NCBI RefSeq assembly: GCF_030317145.1
Contig: NZ_JASZYE010000003.1
Location: 496,001-560,000, forward strand
Source: Variovorax flavidus
GTDB lineage: Bacteria; Pseudomonadota; Gammaproteobacteria; Burkholderiales; Burkholderiaceae_C
Direction: 5' to 3'
DNA length: 64,000 bases
Part shown: positions 23,320 to 32,276 of the stretch, in pieces
How the letters are laid out: the number at the start of each line of letters is the position of its first letter
Position numbering within the stretch: position 1 is the stretch's first letter
Position numbers and translations under genes: made by a program
The notes under the pieces: model-generated
What the model saw: the letters and a program-made list of their open reading frames with translations, nothing else
Told to the model about the DNA's origin: nothing
Database searches by the model: none

Positions 23320-24009
23320 TCAGGCAAAGATCGCCGTGGCGATCGCAGCGGCGCCCGACGCGATCAGCGCCAGGGCCCAGACGACATCCAGATCAAGCCA
23401 GGCGGTGCGCAGCGCCCGGAGTCCGAGAAAGCGGTAGACAACCCAGGCGATCGCCAATCCGGAACCGATCATGGCGACGCTGTGCACGAGAGAAACCGTG
23501 ATGGCGATGCCGACGCTCGAACGCATCAACGTCATCATGGACTCGTGATCGAAGACGCGGAGGGAGGCCGCTTCGGCCATGCCAGCCGAAAGCGGCTCGC
23601 ACAGCCCGAGGAGGATCGGCAGCAGCATCAGCGCCGCGCCGTGTGCGGTCGCCATCAGGAAGGACCACAGCGCCAGCTGCGTGGGCCGGATGCGCCCGGC
23701 CCACCGGTGGCGATGCGGCAGCACCAGCCTCGACACACCGAACAGCATCACCAGCGCGCCCACGCCGATACGGATCTCCTGCCCCCATTGCAGCATCCAC
23801 GCGAGCATCGCGAAAGGCACCAGCACGAGGGCCATGGCCAGCAGATGCCCAATGCCCAGCGGCACCCAGGTCGCCAACACGGCAGCATTGCGCTTTTCAC
23901 CCAGGCCGTTGGCTACCGCCAGCGGCCAGCCCATTGCGGGATTCAGTCCGTGGAAGATGCCGATCGCCACCACGCCGGCCCACAGCGACGCAGTTGCGGC
24001 GGTGGTCAC
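23320..24009 (-). CDS. Polytopic membrane protein, possibly metal transport
   Basis: 229 residues from a GTG at 24009; the frame is open further upstream, so the start is uncertain. About six membrane helices. Histidine motifs lie in or beside helices: GIFHGLNPAMGW, GIGHLLAM, PHRHRW and ATAHGAALM. These recall the HX4D/His motifs of NicO/HupE-type nickel, cobalt or copper transporters, though I cannot assign a family. It follows the methanethiol oxidase gene by 23 bases on the same strand. Because that enzyme is thought to contain copper, a role in metal supply is a reasonable guess. Confidence 0.7.
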   Translation of the reverse strand: MTTAATASLWAGVVAIGIFHGLNPAMGWPLAVANGLGEKRNAAVLATWVPLGIGHLLAMALVLVPFAMLAWMLQWGQEIRIGVGALVMLFGVSRLVLPHRHRWAGRIRPTQLALWSFLMATAHGAALMLLPILLGLCEPLSAGMAEAASLRVFDHESMMTLMRSSVGIAITVSLVHSVAMIGSGLAIAWVVYRFLGLRALRTAWLDLDVVWALALIASGAAAIATAIFA

Positions 24010-24032
24010 GATGAACCCCGCATCGGCCCGCC

Positions 24033-25439
24033 TCAGGCCGATGGATAGCAGAAGGAATCGGTCGAGCAGTCGCCGCCCTGCAGGCGAATCTGGTGCGCGC
24101 CGTAGTCCGGGCCGAAATCGACGACGAACTTCTTGTCGAGTTCGATGCCACCGTCCTTGCCGACGTTGCACATCACCTGCCGTCCCGGAATGCCGTCGGG
24201 ATAGAACTGCGCATCCCAGCGGCTGTAGAGCGAATTGGTGAAGTACACACGCTTGCCGTCGCGGCTGATCTCTGTCATCTGCGGCCCTCCGCCGAAGGCC
24301 GAGCCATTGGGGTGCGCAGTGTGCTTCGCGATGCCGCCAATGCGAACGCTGCCGGCCAGGCGCGGATTCATCGGGTCGGTCACGTCGTACTGGCGCAACT
24401 CTCCCGTACCCCAGCACGCCACGTAGAGGAACCGGTCGTCCAGCGAGAGGTCGATGTCGCTGATCAGCGGCGGCACGGCGCCGAAGCCCTTCAGCAGTTC
24501 AGGCAGGAGCGACGCATCGGCGGGCTCCGGCGGAATGACCGCTGTCTTCTTCGCATGGAACTTGCCGCCTTCACGCCACCAGGTCCATATCGAGCCTTCG
24601 AGGTTGGTGGTGTCGACCACCACGCCGACGAATCCGTACTCGCGCGTCGGATCGTGCGCGGGCCGGATCTCCAGCGCCATCTGGTGGTTGGCGCCCAGGT
24701 CGATGGTCTGCACATGGCGGCGCGCGCGCAAGTCCCAGAAGTGAAGCTGGTGGCCGTAGCGGTTGCCCAGCAGGTCTTCGGCCACGATGCCGTTCTCGAA
24801 CTGCGGTGGCAGGCCCCATTCGCTCGACACCATGTAGTCGCGCGGCAGGTTCCACCAGAAGTCGTAGTGAAGCTTCTGCGGCCCACGTTCGATCTCCCAT
24901 TTGCCAAGGATCTCGAAGCTTTCGCAGTCCATCAGGAACACGCCGGGCGGCCCCTCGGTTCCATCGGCACCTGCACCGCCGAGCGTGCTGATGTAGAGAC
25001 CTTCCGGCCCGCAATGCACCGTGTGAGGACGCGAATAGCCCGTCTTGCGGACGACCTCCTCGGGCTCGATCACACGCACGATCGTCGGGCGCGTCGGATC
25101 GGGCTGCGTGTCGACGACGTACACCCGCGACGAGCGTATGCCCGGGATGATCAGGTAGCGCCGCTTGAGGAATGCGTGACCCGACATCGGCGACAGGGCC
25201 GAACTGCAAGCGTTCCAGCCGAAGTGATGGAACTCGTCCCCACGGTTCGGCATGTCGAGCCGGTGGAGCACGGTGCCGTAGGTTGCAGAGGCCGGATCGA
25301 CATCGACGACAGCCAGGGCGTCGGGCCGCGAGGCGTCGGGCGAGAGCAGCGCCGTGTAGGCAATGCGCTCGGGCTCGGCTTCCATCGCGAGACGCGGCGA
25401 GGGGTGGAAGGTGGGGTCGGTTCGCAGAGATTCGAGCAT
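24033..25439 (-). CDS. mtoX: Methanethiol oxidase / selenium-binding protein SBP56 family
   Basis: 468 residues; GGAGG sits before the ATG at 25439, which decides the start over an upstream in-frame GTG. It is a beta-propeller protein of the SBP56 family with the conserved segments HHFGWNACSSAL, RPHTVHCGPEGLY, KLHYDFWWNLPRDYM, CWGTGELRQYDVTDP and VMCNVGKDGG. Bacterial members oxidise methanethiol to formaldehyde, sulfide and peroxide. No signal peptide is present, unlike the periplasmic Hyphomicrobium enzyme, so this one should be cytosolic. Instead of the SCO1/SenC-type gene known beside mtoX in methylotrophs, a His-rich membrane protein gene follows. Confidence 0.9.
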   Translation of the reverse strand: MLESLRTDPTFHPSPRLAMEAEPERIAYTALLSPDASRPDALAVVDVDPASATYGTVLHRLDMPNRGDEFHHFGWNACSSALSPMSGHAFLKRRYLIIPGIRSSRVYVVDTQPDPTRPTIVRVIEPEEVVRKTGYSRPHTVHCGPEGLYISTLGGAGADGTEGPPGVFLMDCESFEILGKWEIERGPQKLHYDFWWNLPRDYMVSSEWGLPPQFENGIVAEDLLGNRYGHQLHFWDLRARRHVQTIDLGANHQMALEIRPAHDPTREYGFVGVVVDTTNLEGSIWTWWREGGKFHAKKTAVIPPEPADASLLPELLKGFGAVPPLISDIDLSLDDRFLYVACWGTGELRQYDVTDPMNPRLAGSVRIGGIAKHTAHPNGSAFGGGPQMTEISRDGKRVYFTNSLYSRWDAQFYPDGIPGRQVMCNVGKDGGIELDKKFVVDFGPDYGAHQIRLQGGDCSTDSFCYPSA

Positions 25440-25673
25440 GGCGGGCTCCTCCAGAATTTTCGACGCGACCGGCTTGGCCACACGGCCCGGTCGCGCGACA
25501 GTATGCGCGCCGCGGGCGCCCGCCGGTAGTCCCTCGGTGCATCACAAGGTGCGCGCCGATACGGTGATGACGGGAAGCGCCCACCGGCACGCGGCGACGA
25601 GCCCGAATACATACTTTCTTGCATTTTTTCGGGTTAACCCTCAACGGTTTGAGAGGCCGCGCTCCTACTATTT

Positions 25674-25686
25674 ATTCAACTTGAAT
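25674..25686 (+). promoter_or_regulatory. Possible ROK-family operator
   Basis: An AT-rich island before the ROK regulator gene contains ATTCAA-C-TTGAAT (perfect 6-bp arms), followed at once by TTAATTAA. AT-rich inverted repeats of this kind are typical NagC/Mlc/XylR-type ROK sites. A separate palindrome GGGTTAACCC lies at 25631-25640. The 290-base gap 25440-25729 holds no gene. Confidence 0.4.
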
Positions 25687-25729
25687 TAATTAATGACGCC
25701 GCTTCAGCGAGGTGGCCAGGAGACAGTCA

Positions 25730-26974
25730 GTGAAATCAGCCGGTCCCGGTCGAGGCACGAATTCAGTCAACCTCCGCCTGTACAACGAGCGCACGCTGCT
25801 GCAGCGTCTTCGCCGTGCGGGCGAGGCGTCGAAAGCGGACCTCGCCCGCTGGGCCCAGCTCACGAACACCGCCGTCGGCAGCATCGTGCAATCGCTCGAA
25901 GAGTCGCGGCTGATCGAGCCCGCCGGCCGTCGACAGGAAGGCCAGCGCGGTCAGCCCGCCGGGCTCTACCGCATCAACCCCGAGGGCGCTTACGGCATTG
26001 GCGTGCGGCTCGACCGCACGAGCATCGAGACGGTGCTGATCGATCTCGGCGGCAAGATCCTGGCGCGGGAAGCGCACGACCTGCTTCTCCCCCACCCCGA
26101 CCAGGCGCTCGCGCTGATTCGCAAGGATGTCAGCCGGATGCTGACGGCGCTTGATGCAGCGCAGCGCCGCCGCTTGATGGGTGTCGGCCTGGCGCAGCCC
26201 TACAACCTCGGCAGCTGGCTGCGCGAACTCGACCTCAAGGCGGACTTCCGTGTCTGGGACGAGGTGGACTTCGGCACCCTGTTGGCGCAGGCCGTGGAAC
26301 AGCCGGTCTTCAAGGAAAACGACGGCAATGCGGCAGCGATCGCCGAGATGTTCTTCGGCGTGGGGCGCGAGGAAAGCGACTTCCTTTACGTCTTCATCGG
26401 TGCGGCGCTCGGCGCGGGCGCGGTGATCGGCGGCGAGAGCCTGCGCGGCAGCAGCGGCAACGCGGCCGACCTCGGGCTGATGCCGGTGCCACCCAGCCGC
26501 CTGGCTTCGGCGCCCGTGTCGGGCCGGCCGTGGGACATCCTGCTGTCGCGCGCTTCGCTCAATTCGCTCGCGCGCCATCTGCGGCACCACGGCGTCACGG
26601 TGCGGGGCCACGCGGACCTGGAAGCCTGCGTGCAGTCCGGCAGCGCCGAAGTGCGCGAATGGCTGGACGACTGCGTAGATGCGCTGGTGCCCTCGATCCG
26701 TGCATCGCTCGCCGTGCTCGACCTGCCCGCGGTGGTGATCGACTGCGACATCGACAACGGCATCGTGAGCGAGTTGATGAAGCGCGTCGACGCCGGCCTG
26801 CGGCTGATCGCGCCCGAGGCCCGCCAGACGCCTCGCATCCTGCGCGGCACCTTCCGCGCCGACGCCGGCGCCATCGGCGCGGCGAGCCTGCCCATGTTCT
26901 TCAATTTCTCGCCGCGCGCCGACGTGCTGCGCGGCCGTCCGCACCCCGCCAACCAGGAGACTGCCAATGCCTGA
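25730..26974 (+). CDS. ROK-family transcriptional regulator
   Basis: 414 residues. The GTG at 25730 is seven bases after AGGAG (25718-25722); an upstream GTG at 25712 would precede that site, so the shorter form is chosen. The N-terminal helix-turn-helix (about 15-75) reads NERTLLQRLRRAGEASKADLARWAQLTNTAVGSIVQSL. The ROK domain follows, with the phosphate/sugar region FKENDGNAAAIAEMFFG and the glycine-rich loop IGAALGAGAVIGG. The catalytic-type GND motif is present as ENDGNA. It heads, and overlaps by eight bases, a sugar ABC operon that it most likely represses until the sugar binds. Confidence 0.9.
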   Translation: MKSAGPGRGTNSVNLRLYNERTLLQRLRRAGEASKADLARWAQLTNTAVGSIVQSLEESRLIEPAGRRQEGQRGQPAGLYRINPEGAYGIGVRLDRTSIETVLIDLGGKILAREAHDLLLPHPDQALALIRKDVSRMLTALDAAQRRRLMGVGLAQPYNLGSWLRELDLKADFRVWDEVDFGTLLAQAVEQPVFKENDGNAAAIAEMFFGVGREESDFLYVFIGAALGAGAVIGGESLRGSSGNAADLGLMPVPPSRLASAPVSGRPWDILLSRASLNSLARHLRHHGVTVRGHADLEACVQSGSAEVREWLDDCVDALVPSIRASLAVLDLPAVVIDCDIDNGIVSELMKRVDAGLRLIAPEARQTPRILRGTFRADAGAIGAASLPMFFNFSPRADVLRGRPHPANQETANA

Positions 26975-28514
26975 CTCCCCCGCCGCGCTGCTCGAACTGC
27001 GCAAGATCTCGAAGACCTTTCCGGGCGTCAAGGCGCTGCAGGATGTGCGCCTCAGCGCGCGTGCCGGCCACGTGCACGCGCTGATGGGCGAAAACGGCGC
27101 CGGCAAATCGACGCTGATGAAGGTGCTCTCGGGCGCCTACATGCCGGACCCCGGCGCCGAGATCCTGATCGACGGCAAGCCGGTCCATATCGACGGCCCG
27201 CTCGCGGCCAAGAACCTCGGCGTGTCCGTGATCTACCAGGAGTTGAGCCTCGCGCCCAACCTGACCGTCGCAGAGAACATCTACATGGGCCGGCCCCTGC
27301 GCCGCGGCGGCCTGGTGGATCGCGCCGGCATGGCGAACGCCTGCGAGGCGACCCTCCAGCGGCTCGGCGCGGATTTCGTCGCGGCGACGCGCGTGGCGAC
27401 GCTCTCGATCGCGCAACGCCAACTGGTGGAAATCGCCCGCGCGGTGCATTTCGACTGCCGCATCCTGGTGATGGACGAACCGACCACGCCGCTGTCGACC
27501 CACGAGACCGATCGCCTCTTCGCGCTCATCCGCCGCCTGCGCGACGAAGGGCTCGCGATCCTCTACATCAGCCACCGCATGGACGAGATCGACGAGCTGG
27601 CGGACGAGGTCACGGTGCTGCGCGACGGCACCTACGTCGGCACGCTGGATCGCGCCGAACTCTCGCGCGACAAGCTGGTGAAGATGATGGTGGGCCGCGA
27701 CCTCTCGGGCTTCTACCGCAAGGAACACCACGGCCAGCACACCGGCGCCAAGGCGCTCACGGTGCGGGGGCTGAGCGACGGCCGGCGCGTGCATGACTGC
27801 AGCTTCGAGCTGCATTCGGGCGAGGTGCTGGGCCTGGCCGGACTGGTGGGCGCAGGCCGCACCGAACTGGCACGACTGATCTTCGGCGCCGATCCACGCA
27901 CCGGCGGCGAGGTTTCGCTGAACGGTGCCGGCGCGGTGCTCAACATCAACAAGCCGATCGATGCGATCCGCTCCGGCATCCTCTATCTCACCGAGGACCG
28001 CAAGGGGCAAGGCCTGTTCCTGGATCTCTCGGTGCGCGACAACATCAACGTGATGGTGTGCCCGCGCGACGCGAATGCCGGCGGCGTGATGGACGGCAAG
28101 CGTGCAGCACAACGGGCGCGCGATGCGATATCGCAGCTGTCGATCCGCGTGGCCTCTGCCCGCGTCAACGTCGGCTCGCTCTCGGGCGGCAACCAGCAGA
28201 AGGTGCTGCTCGCACGCCTGCTCGAACTCGCGCCTCGCGTGCTGATCCTGGACGAGCCGACGCGCGGCGTCGACATCGGCGCCAAGAGCGAGATCTACCG
28301 GCTCGTCGACGAGCTGGCACGGCGCGGTGTCGCGGTGCTGGTGATATCGAGCGAGCTGGCTGAAGTGGTCGGCATCTGCGACCGCGTGATCGTGATGCGC
28401 GAAGGCCACCTCGTCGGCGAAGTCGGCGGCGGCACCGGCCAGGCCATCACCCAGGAAAACATCGTCGCGCTCGCCACGGGCGCGGTTCCCACCCACACCC
28501 CGACGCTCCACTGA
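26967..28514 (+). CDS. Sugar ABC transporter ATP-binding protein (RbsA/FrcA type)
   Basis: 515 residues with two fused ATPase domains, as in all RbsA-type proteins. Domain 1 has Walker A GENGAGKST, then LSIAQRQLVEIARAV and Walker B ILVMDEPT. Domain 2 has the naturally altered loop GLVGAGRTE, the signature LSGGNQQKVLLARL and Walker B LILDEPTRGVDIG. It powers import of a monosaccharide across the inner membrane together with the permease and binding protein encoded next. The start overlaps the ROK gene by eight bases. Operon composition (ROK, ATPase, permease, binding protein, PfkB kinase) resembles the rhizobial fructose system frc. Confidence 0.93.
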   Translation: MPDSPAALLELRKISKTFPGVKALQDVRLSARAGHVHALMGENGAGKSTLMKVLSGAYMPDPGAEILIDGKPVHIDGPLAAKNLGVSVIYQELSLAPNLTVAENIYMGRPLRRGGLVDRAGMANACEATLQRLGADFVAATRVATLSIAQRQLVEIARAVHFDCRILVMDEPTTPLSTHETDRLFALIRRLRDEGLAILYISHRMDEIDELADEVTVLRDGTYVGTLDRAELSRDKLVKMMVGRDLSGFYRKEHHGQHTGAKALTVRGLSDGRRVHDCSFELHSGEVLGLAGLVGAGRTELARLIFGADPRTGGEVSLNGAGAVLNINKPIDAIRSGILYLTEDRKGQGLFLDLSVRDNINVMVCPRDANAGGVMDGKRAAQRARDAISQLSIRVASARVNVGSLSGGNQQKVLLARLLELAPRVLILDEPTRGVDIGAKSEIYRLVDELARRGVAVLVISSELAEVVGICDRVIVMREGHLVGEVGGGTGQAITQENIVALATGAVPTHTPTLH

Positions 28515-28536
28515 GACGGCCCCCAGGAGACATGCA

Positions 28537-29550
28537 ATGAACAAGCAAGCATCGCCCGCCATCCCGGCGGCGGAGAACCCGGCCCTCCCCTCCGCGCTGC
28601 GCGGCGCCACGGGCAAGGAGATCATTCGCGCACTCGGCATGCTGCCGGTGCTCATCCTGCTGTGCATCGGCTTCAGCTTTGCGAGCGAGAACTTCTTCAG
28701 CCTGCAGAACCTGTCGATCATGACGCAGCAGGCGTCCATCAACATCGTGCTCGCGGCCGGCATGACCTTTGTGATCCTGACGGGCGGCATCGACCTGTCG
28801 GTCGGCTCCATCCTCGCCGCGTCGGCCGTGGTGGCAATGCTGGTGTCGAACTTTCCGCAGTTCGGCATGCTCGGCATCGCGGGCGGGCTGGCATGCGGGC
28901 TGCTGTTCGGCCTGATCAACGGCATCCTGATCGCCTTCGTCAAGCTTCCGCCCTTCATCGTCACGCTCGGTTCGCTCACCGCGGTGCGCGGCATCGCGCG
29001 GCTGATCGGCAACGACACGACGGTGTTCAACCCGCAGCTGCCCTTTGCCTTCATCGGAAACGGCGAAGTGCTGGGCGTGCCCTGGCTCGTGATCATCGCC
29101 TTCGCGGTGGTGGCGCTGTCGTGGTTCATCCTGCGGCGCACGGTGCTGGGCCTGAACATCTACTCGGTGGGCGGCAACCCGGAGGCCGCGCGGCTCGCGG
29201 GCATCAAGGTCTGGGCGGTGCTGCTGTTTGTGTACTGCACCTCGGGACTGCTCTCAGGCCTCGGCGGCGTCATGGCCTCGGCACGACTCTATGCGGCGAA
29301 CGGGCTGCAACTAGGGGCTTCCTATGAGCTCGACGCCATCGCGGCAGTGATCCTCGGCGGAACCAGCTTCGTCGGCGGCACCGGCTCGATCCTCGGCACG
29401 TTGATCGGCGCACTGATCATCGCGGTGCTCACCAATGGCCTGATCCTGATGGGGGTCTCCGACATCTGGCAGTACATCGTCAAGGGCCTCGTGATCATCG
29501 GCGCCGTGGCGCTCGACCGCTATCGCCGCAAAGACTCGGCAAGAACCTGA
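28537..29550 (+). CDS. Sugar ABC transporter permease (RbsC/FrcC type)
   Basis: 337 residues with about ten membrane helices. The BPD_transp_2 family segments are present: ASINIVLAAGMTFVILTGGIDLSVGSILA, FIVTLGSLTAVRGIARLI, NIYSVGGNPEAARLAGI and ILGGTSFVGGTGSILGTLIGALI. It forms the channel for the sugar and contacts the ATPase. GGAGA lies before the start, 22 bases after the ATPase stop. The polar N-terminal tail (about 35 residues) is cytoplasmic. Confidence 0.93.
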   Translation: MNKQASPAIPAAENPALPSALRGATGKEIIRALGMLPVLILLCIGFSFASENFFSLQNLSIMTQQASINIVLAAGMTFVILTGGIDLSVGSILAASAVVAMLVSNFPQFGMLGIAGGLACGLLFGLINGILIAFVKLPPFIVTLGSLTAVRGIARLIGNDTTVFNPQLPFAFIGNGEVLGVPWLVIIAFAVVALSWFILRRTVLGLNIYSVGGNPEAARLAGIKVWAVLLFVYCTSGLLSGLGGVMASARLYAANGLQLGASYELDAIAAVILGGTSFVGGTGSILGTLIGALIIAVLTNGLILMGVSDIWQYIVKGLVIIGAVALDRYRRKDSART

Positions 29551-29590
29551 CTCACCCTGCTCATCAACCCAACCACCCGGAGACTCTCTC

Positions 29591-30532
29591 ATGCGCACCA
29601 AGCAACTCTTCACCGTCGTCGCCATTGCCGCTGCCTTCGCCCTGCCGGTGGCACACGCCCAGCAGAAGGAATTCAAGAACGTGGGCATCACGCTCGGCTC
29701 GATGGGCAATCCCTTCTTCGTCTCGCTCGCCAAGGGCGCGGAGGCCAAGGCGAAGCAGTACAACCCGAACGCCAAGGTCACGGCGCTGTCGGCCGACTAC
29801 GACCTGAACAAGCAGTTCTCGCAGATCGACGGCTTCATCTCCGCCGGGTCGGACCTGATCCTCGTGAACGCGGTGGATGCCAAGGCGATCGAACCTGCGC
29901 TGACCAAGGCGAAGAAGGCTGGCATCGTGGTCGTCGGCGTCGACGTGGCGGCCAATGGCTCCGACGCGACGGTCCAGACCAACAACGTGCAGGCTGGGGA
30001 GATCGCCTGCCAGTTCATCGTCGAGAAGCTCGGCGGCAAAGGCAACGTGATCATCCAGAACGGGCCGCAGGTCTCGGCCGTGGTCGACCGCGTCAACGGC
30101 TGCAAGACGGTGCTCAAGAAGAGTCCCGACATCAAGGTCCTCTCGGACGACCAGGACGCGAAGGGTTCGCGCGAAGGCGGCCTCAACGTGATGCAGAACC
30201 ACCTGACGCGCTTCCCCAAGATCGACGCCGTCTTTGCCATCAATGATCCGCAAGCCATCGGCACCGACCTCGCGGCCAGGCAACTCAACCGCAAGAACAT
30301 CATCATCACCTCGGTCGACGGCGCGCCGGACATCGAGAACGCCCTCAAGGCCGACACGCAGGTGCAGGCATCGGCCAGCCAGGACCCGTACATGATCGCG
30401 CAGAAGGCGGTCGAGATCGGGCATGACATCCTCAACGGCAAGAAGCCGGCCACACCGATGACGCTGCTGCCGTCGACCCTGATCACGCGCGCCAACGTCA
30501 AAGACTACAAGGGCTGGCAAGCACCTCGCTGA
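29591..30532 (+). CDS. Sugar ABC transporter substrate-binding protein (RbsB/FrcB type)
   Basis: 313 residues with a signal peptide ending VAHAQQ. It is a periplasmic type-1 binding protein: VGITLGSMGNPFFVSLAKGAEAKAKQ at the start, the hinge segment VVVGVDVAANGSDATVQTNN, and later FAINDPQAIGTDLAARQLN. The GNPFF region contacts the sugar in the ribose/fructose group. It delivers the sugar to the permease encoded upstream. I cannot tell fructose from ribose with certainty; the fructokinase-like next gene favours fructose. Confidence 0.93.
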   Translation: MRTKQLFTVVAIAAAFALPVAHAQQKEFKNVGITLGSMGNPFFVSLAKGAEAKAKQYNPNAKVTALSADYDLNKQFSQIDGFISAGSDLILVNAVDAKAIEPALTKAKKAGIVVVGVDVAANGSDATVQTNNVQAGEIACQFIVEKLGGKGNVIIQNGPQVSAVVDRVNGCKTVLKKSPDIKVLSDDQDAKGSREGGLNVMQNHLTRFPKIDAVFAINDPQAIGTDLAARQLNRKNIIITSVDGAPDIENALKADTQVQASASQDPYMIAQKAVEIGHDILNGKKPATPMTLLPSTLITRANVKDYKGWQAPR

Positions 30533-30546
30533 GCAGGAGATCCGCC

Positions 30547-31473
30547 ATGTTCGTGGTTTGCGGCGAAGCGCTGATGGATGTCTACATGGGTGAGGCCACG
30601 CCCACCGGCATGACGCTGGACGCACGCATCGGCGGCTCGCCGCTCAATGTGGCGCAGGGGCTCGCGCGGATGGCGCGGCCGGTGGCCTTCCTGACGGGCC
30701 TGTCGACCGACGCGCTCGGCGAGCGGCTGCTCGCATCGCTCCAGTCGGAGGCCGTCGACACCTCGCTCATCCTGCGCAGCGATGCGCCGAGCACGCTGAG
30801 CGCCGTGAGCGTCGACGCCAGCGGCGTGCCGCGCTATGCCTTCCACGGCAACGGCGCGGCCGACAGGCAGATCACGCACGACTCGCTGCCCACCCTGCCC
30901 CCGGCCACGCGGGTGCTGCAGTTCGGCTCCTATGCGCTGGCGGTCGAGCCGGTGGGAAGCGCCCTGCGTGCCCTGGCCGCACGCGAGCGCGAACGGCGGC
31001 TGATTGCCTACGACCCGAACGTGCGCCTCAACGTCGAACCCGACCTCTCGCACTGGCGGGCCGTAGTCGAGCAGATGGTGTCGATTGCGCACCTGGTGAA
31101 GGTGAGCGACGAGGACCTCGGGCTGCTTTATCCGTCGGAAACGCCGGAGCAGGTCGCCGCCCGCTGGCTCGCGCAAGGCGCTGCGCTGGTGGCGGTGACG
31201 CGCGGGCGGCACGGCGCGAGCGCGTGGACACGCACTGCGCATGCCGATGCGCCATCGCCCGAAACGAAGGTGGTCGACACCGTTGGCGCGGGCGACACCT
31301 TTCAGGCAGCGCTGCTGACCTGGCTGGACGAGCACGACGCGCTCACGCCCGATGCGTTGTCGGCCCTGGACGGCGCATCGCTCGGCGCGCTGCTTCGCTT
31401 TGCTGCGCGCGCGGCAGCCATCACCTGCTCGCGGCGCGGTGCGGATATGCCTCGGCGGGCAGAGCTGGGTTGA
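30547..31473 (+). CDS. PfkB-family carbohydrate kinase, fructokinase-like
   Basis: 308 residues. It has the ribokinase/PfkB fold with GGSPLNVAQGLARMARPVAFL near residue 30, the substrate-side segment YDPNVRLNVEP near 155, and the ATP/catalytic signature DTVGAGDTFQAALL near residue 240, whose Asp is the base. The start FVVCGEALMDVYMG is like fructokinases. It phosphorylates the sugar after import by the ABC system, to which it is linked by a 14-base gap. It ends the operon and converges with the toxin-antitoxin pair. Confidence 0.92.
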   Translation: MFVVCGEALMDVYMGEATPTGMTLDARIGGSPLNVAQGLARMARPVAFLTGLSTDALGERLLASLQSEAVDTSLILRSDAPSTLSAVSVDASGVPRYAFHGNGAADRQITHDSLPTLPPATRVLQFGSYALAVEPVGSALRALAARERERRLIAYDPNVRLNVEPDLSHWRAVVEQMVSIAHLVKVSDEDLGLLYPSETPEQVAARWLAQGAALVAVTRGRHGASAWTRTAHADAPSPETKVVDTVGAGDTFQAALLTWLDEHDALTPDALSALDGASLGALLRFAARAAAITCSRRGADMPRRAELG

Positions 31474-31482
31474 TCGGCTCTT

Positions 31483-31905
31483 TTATGTCGCGCTGAACTG
31501 CTCGATGAAGGATTCGACCCCGATGATTCGAATTGGCGTCGAGCCCGCCAGCACGAGAAGGTCCCGGTCACCCGTCACAAGCGTGGCCTTGCCGGCGCTT
31601 GCAAGCTGGAGAAACGGCAAGTCGAATGGGTCACGGCAGGCAGGGACGATCGGGAGCGGATCGGGCAGCGTCATGACTTGCGCATAAGGAAGGTAGTCGG
31701 CGAGCAGTTCCTCCTGCTCCGACGGCGTCAGTTTGAATTTCGGGTAGGCGAGCACGCGGAGAAGCTCCCGGGCTGTTTCGGTGCTGACCAACGGCGCGCA
31801 CTCGCCTTCCTGCCAAATTCTTCGAAGGCGACCGGTCGCAGGGCCTCCAAACAGCAACGCCGAAAGAACTACATTGGTGTCGAACACTACACGCCGGGCG
31901 CTCAC
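31483..31905 (-). CDS. PIN-domain toxin (COG1569-like)
   Basis: 140 residues. PIN-fold nuclease with the first acidic residue in RVVFDTNVVLSALLF, Glu in STETARELLRVL, Asp in CRDPFDLPFLQLA and Asp in LVTGDRDLLVL, so the metal-binding acidic set is intact. Proteins of this group act as RNases when freed from their partner. The antitoxin gene ends five bases upstream, giving the usual antitoxin-first order. Confidence 0.88.
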   Translation of the reverse strand: MSARRVVFDTNVVLSALLFGGPATGRLRRIWQEGECAPLVSTETARELLRVLAYPKFKLTPSEQEELLADYLPYAQVMTLPDPLPIVPACRDPFDLPFLQLASAGKATLVTGDRDLLVLAGSTPIRIIGVESFIEQFSAT

Positions 31906-31910
31906 GCGGC

Positions 31911-32234
31911 TCAGGCCTTGCGTCGAGGCTTTGTGGCCTTCGCGCCTCCGGACCGGTTAGGCGTCACGTGATATGCCGCTTCGGGCTCTGCTGCCACCGG
32001 GGCAGGCCGATCATGCGTCTGCCTCGCCCAGTCGATTGCACCCTGTACATCCGCGCTCGTCAGGCCCAGCGCCGCGAGCTTGGCGCGCAGCGCATCGCCC
32101 CGCTGAATGCGAACAGGCGTCAGCACGATCTGACCTTCGCGCACCTCGACGTCGAAGTAGTCCGTGGCCCCAATTTGGTCAGTGACGCTGCGAGGCAGCG
32201 TGAGCTGATTCTTGGACGTCATCTTGGCGAGCAT
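31911..32234 (-). CDS. AbrB/MazE-type antitoxin
   Basis: 107 residues from the ATG at 32234. A longer frame begins at 32273, but it would include a perfect palindrome that looks like the operator, and the swapped-hairpin domain starts right after the shorter start: KMTSKNQLTLPRSVTDQIGATDYFDVEVREGQIVLTPV (AbrB/SpoVT fold). The C-terminal half is basic and flexible (ending KATKPRRKA) and probably wraps the PIN toxin. It should neutralise the toxin and repress its own promoter. Confidence 0.85.
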   Translation of the reverse strand: MLAKMTSKNQLTLPRSVTDQIGATDYFDVEVREGQIVLTPVRIQRGDALRAKLAALGLTSADVQGAIDWARQTHDRPAPVAAEPEAAYHVTPNRSGGAKATKPRRKA

Positions 32235-32248
32235 GGAAAATATCGAAA

Positions 32249-32265
32249 AGTAAGGAATCCTTACT
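32249..32265. promoter_or_regulatory. Palindromic operator of the toxin-antitoxin pair
   Basis: AGTAAGGA-A-TCCTTACT, perfect 8-bp arms around one base, lies 15-31 bases upstream of the antitoxin start in a short AT-rich stretch. AbrB-type antitoxins bind such symmetrical sites over their own promoter. It also argues for the antitoxin start at 32234. Confidence 0.55.
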
Positions 32266-32276
32266 CTAGCCATGGC

